Shown here: positions 63,280 to 64,000 of the stretch, piece after piece
Numbering within the stretch: position 1 is the stretch's first letter
Layout: every line of letters begins with the position of its first letter
Assembly: GCF_007858975.2 (NCBI RefSeq)
Contig: NZ_CP042220.2
Location: forward strand, 2,356,001-2,420,000
Direction of reading: 5' to 3'
From: Dickeya poaceiphila
GTDB taxonomy: Bacteria; Pseudomonadota; Gammaproteobacteria; Enterobacterales; Enterobacteriaceae
Length of the DNA stretch: 64,000 nt
Translations under genes and position numbers: made by a program
The notes under the pieces: generated by a model
Databases searched by the model: none
What the model saw: only the letters and a program-made list of their open reading frames with translations
What the model was told of the DNA's origin: nothing

Positions 63280-64000
63280 TCACGGCTCATTTGCGGACTG
63301 CGCTGAAACCGGCCCCGCTACCTGTGCCGTCAGCCAACGCCATAACCACTCTACTGGCCCTTGTCGGAAAATACCCAGCCAGATACGCGCTGCCAGCAAA
63401 TTGCACAGCCACACCGGTGGCACCACCAGCAATAGCTGCCAGCGTTCCAACTGCATGAACCAGCCAAAACGATTAAACAGCGTAGTGCAAATCAGGGTTT
63501 GTAGCAGATAGCTGCTTAACGCCATACGCCCGACATTCACTATCCAGCGGGTCAGCCGCCAGTTCGCCAGTACCGGCCAGAATCCATAACACAACGCCAG
63601 ATACGCAATCGCCTGCAGCGGTGCCCCCACTTCTCGCGGAATTTGCAGCAATAAACCGCACCAACGATAGTCCCACTGCAGTTGCCACTGAGCCATGATA
63701 CCCAACCCGTTAATCAGCAACGCCAGCGGCAACAACCACAGTGCAACACGGCGGTAATGGCGCTGACTAAACTGCCCCTTCAACCAACCACTGCGCATCA
63801 GTGCTGCACCCAACAGCATCGACCCGGCCAGCAGCCAGCCATACTGAATGCCTAATGACAGCAGACTTTCATTCAGTAGTGACAGGCGGTTACGCCAGGC
63901 TTCAGCCCCCCCCTGAGTCAGCCACCAGGCTTCATAGGTCACCTCGGCTGGTCCCGGTTGCCAGAAATTCCCGCCGTCCTGGCTCAACACCTGACTCAAC
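63280..64000 (-). CDS. yeiB: YeiB, DUF418 inner-membrane protein (C-terminal part)
   Basis: About 239 residues are visible, the C-terminal part of a YeiB-like protein (E. coli 385). The frame is open to the right edge, so the N-terminal third lies outside. Hydrophobic helices and the segments GAALMRSGWLKGQFSQRHYRR, MALSSYLLQTLICTTLF and FRQGPVEWLWRWLT match E. coli YeiB closely. DUF418 proteins are of unknown role. It is convergent with sanA. Confidence 0.9.
   Translation of the reverse strand, partial: LSQVLSQDGGNFWQPGPAEVTYEAWWLTQGGAEAWRNRLSLLNESLLSLGIQYGWLLAGSMLLGAALMRSGWLKGQFSQRHYRRVALWLLPLALLINGLGIMAQWQLQWDYRWCGLLLQIPREVGAPLQAIAYLALCYGFWPVLANWRLTRWIVNVGRMALSSYLLQTLICTTLFNRFGWFMQLERWQLLLVVPPVWLCNLLAARIWLGIFRQGPVEWLWRWLTAQVAGPVSAQSANEP

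Overview
The window looks like chromosomal DNA from a plant-associated gammaproteobacterium of the Enterobacterales. I infer a Dickeya- or Pectobacterium-like genome, because the gene order closely follows the E. coli 17.5-20.5 min region, most genes are clearly alignable to E. coli proteins, and the coding base composition is moderately GC-rich (55 of the first 100 bases of gstB are G or C). The genus is an inference. No rRNA, tRNA, CRISPR array, insertion sequence, prophage or integrase was found.

Layout. 1-2474 (-): serC-aroA with a terminator-like hairpin between them. 2739-9235 (+): ycaO, then the anaerobic formate block focA-pflB-pflA. 9393-13327: an accessory stretch with a YcaD-type MFS carrier, a CGWC thioredoxin-fold protein, a glutathione transferase and an orphan dmsD. 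13619-21390 (-): serS, rarA, lolA, ftsK, lrp. 21892-27633 (+): trxB, cydD, cydC, aat, infA. 27868-30493 (-): the ClpAS proteolysis pair, with cspD divergent from it. 31133-38873: ybjD, hcp-hcr (nitrosative stress), ybjT, amiD-ybjQ. 39225-43125 (+): the arginine transporter artPIQM and artJ. 43256-49183 (-): potFGHI-ybjO-rlmC. 49567-51253 (-): ybjN, a broken rimK, nfsA. 51708-57024: grxA, ybjM, ybjL, deoR, dacC. 57546-58364: an AT-rich rhlA homologue inserted between dacC and gstB. 58831-64000: gstB, yliI, rimO, sanA and the C-terminal part of yeiB, which runs off the right edge.

Shared themes. Many genes serve anaerobic or redox physiology: pyruvate formate-lyase and its activase, the formate channel, hcp/hcr, the CydDC thiol exporter, thioredoxin reductase, glutaredoxin 1 and NfsA. 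A second theme is ribosome and protein quality: IF-1, Aat, ClpA/ClpS, RimO with YcaO (both linked to S12 methylthiolation), RlmC, and a RimK that should be dead. A third is small-molecule uptake of arginine and putrescine.

Most of the window is ordinary core genome. The items most worth a second look are the out-of-frame internal deletion of rimK, the low-GC rhlA biosurfactant gene between dacC and gstB, the dmsD chaperone without dmsABC beside it, a long inverted repeat between pflB and pflA, and a CCTTTG hexanucleotide repeat at the infA-clpA junction where E. coli carries serW. I did not find a convincing, wholly new multi-gene system.
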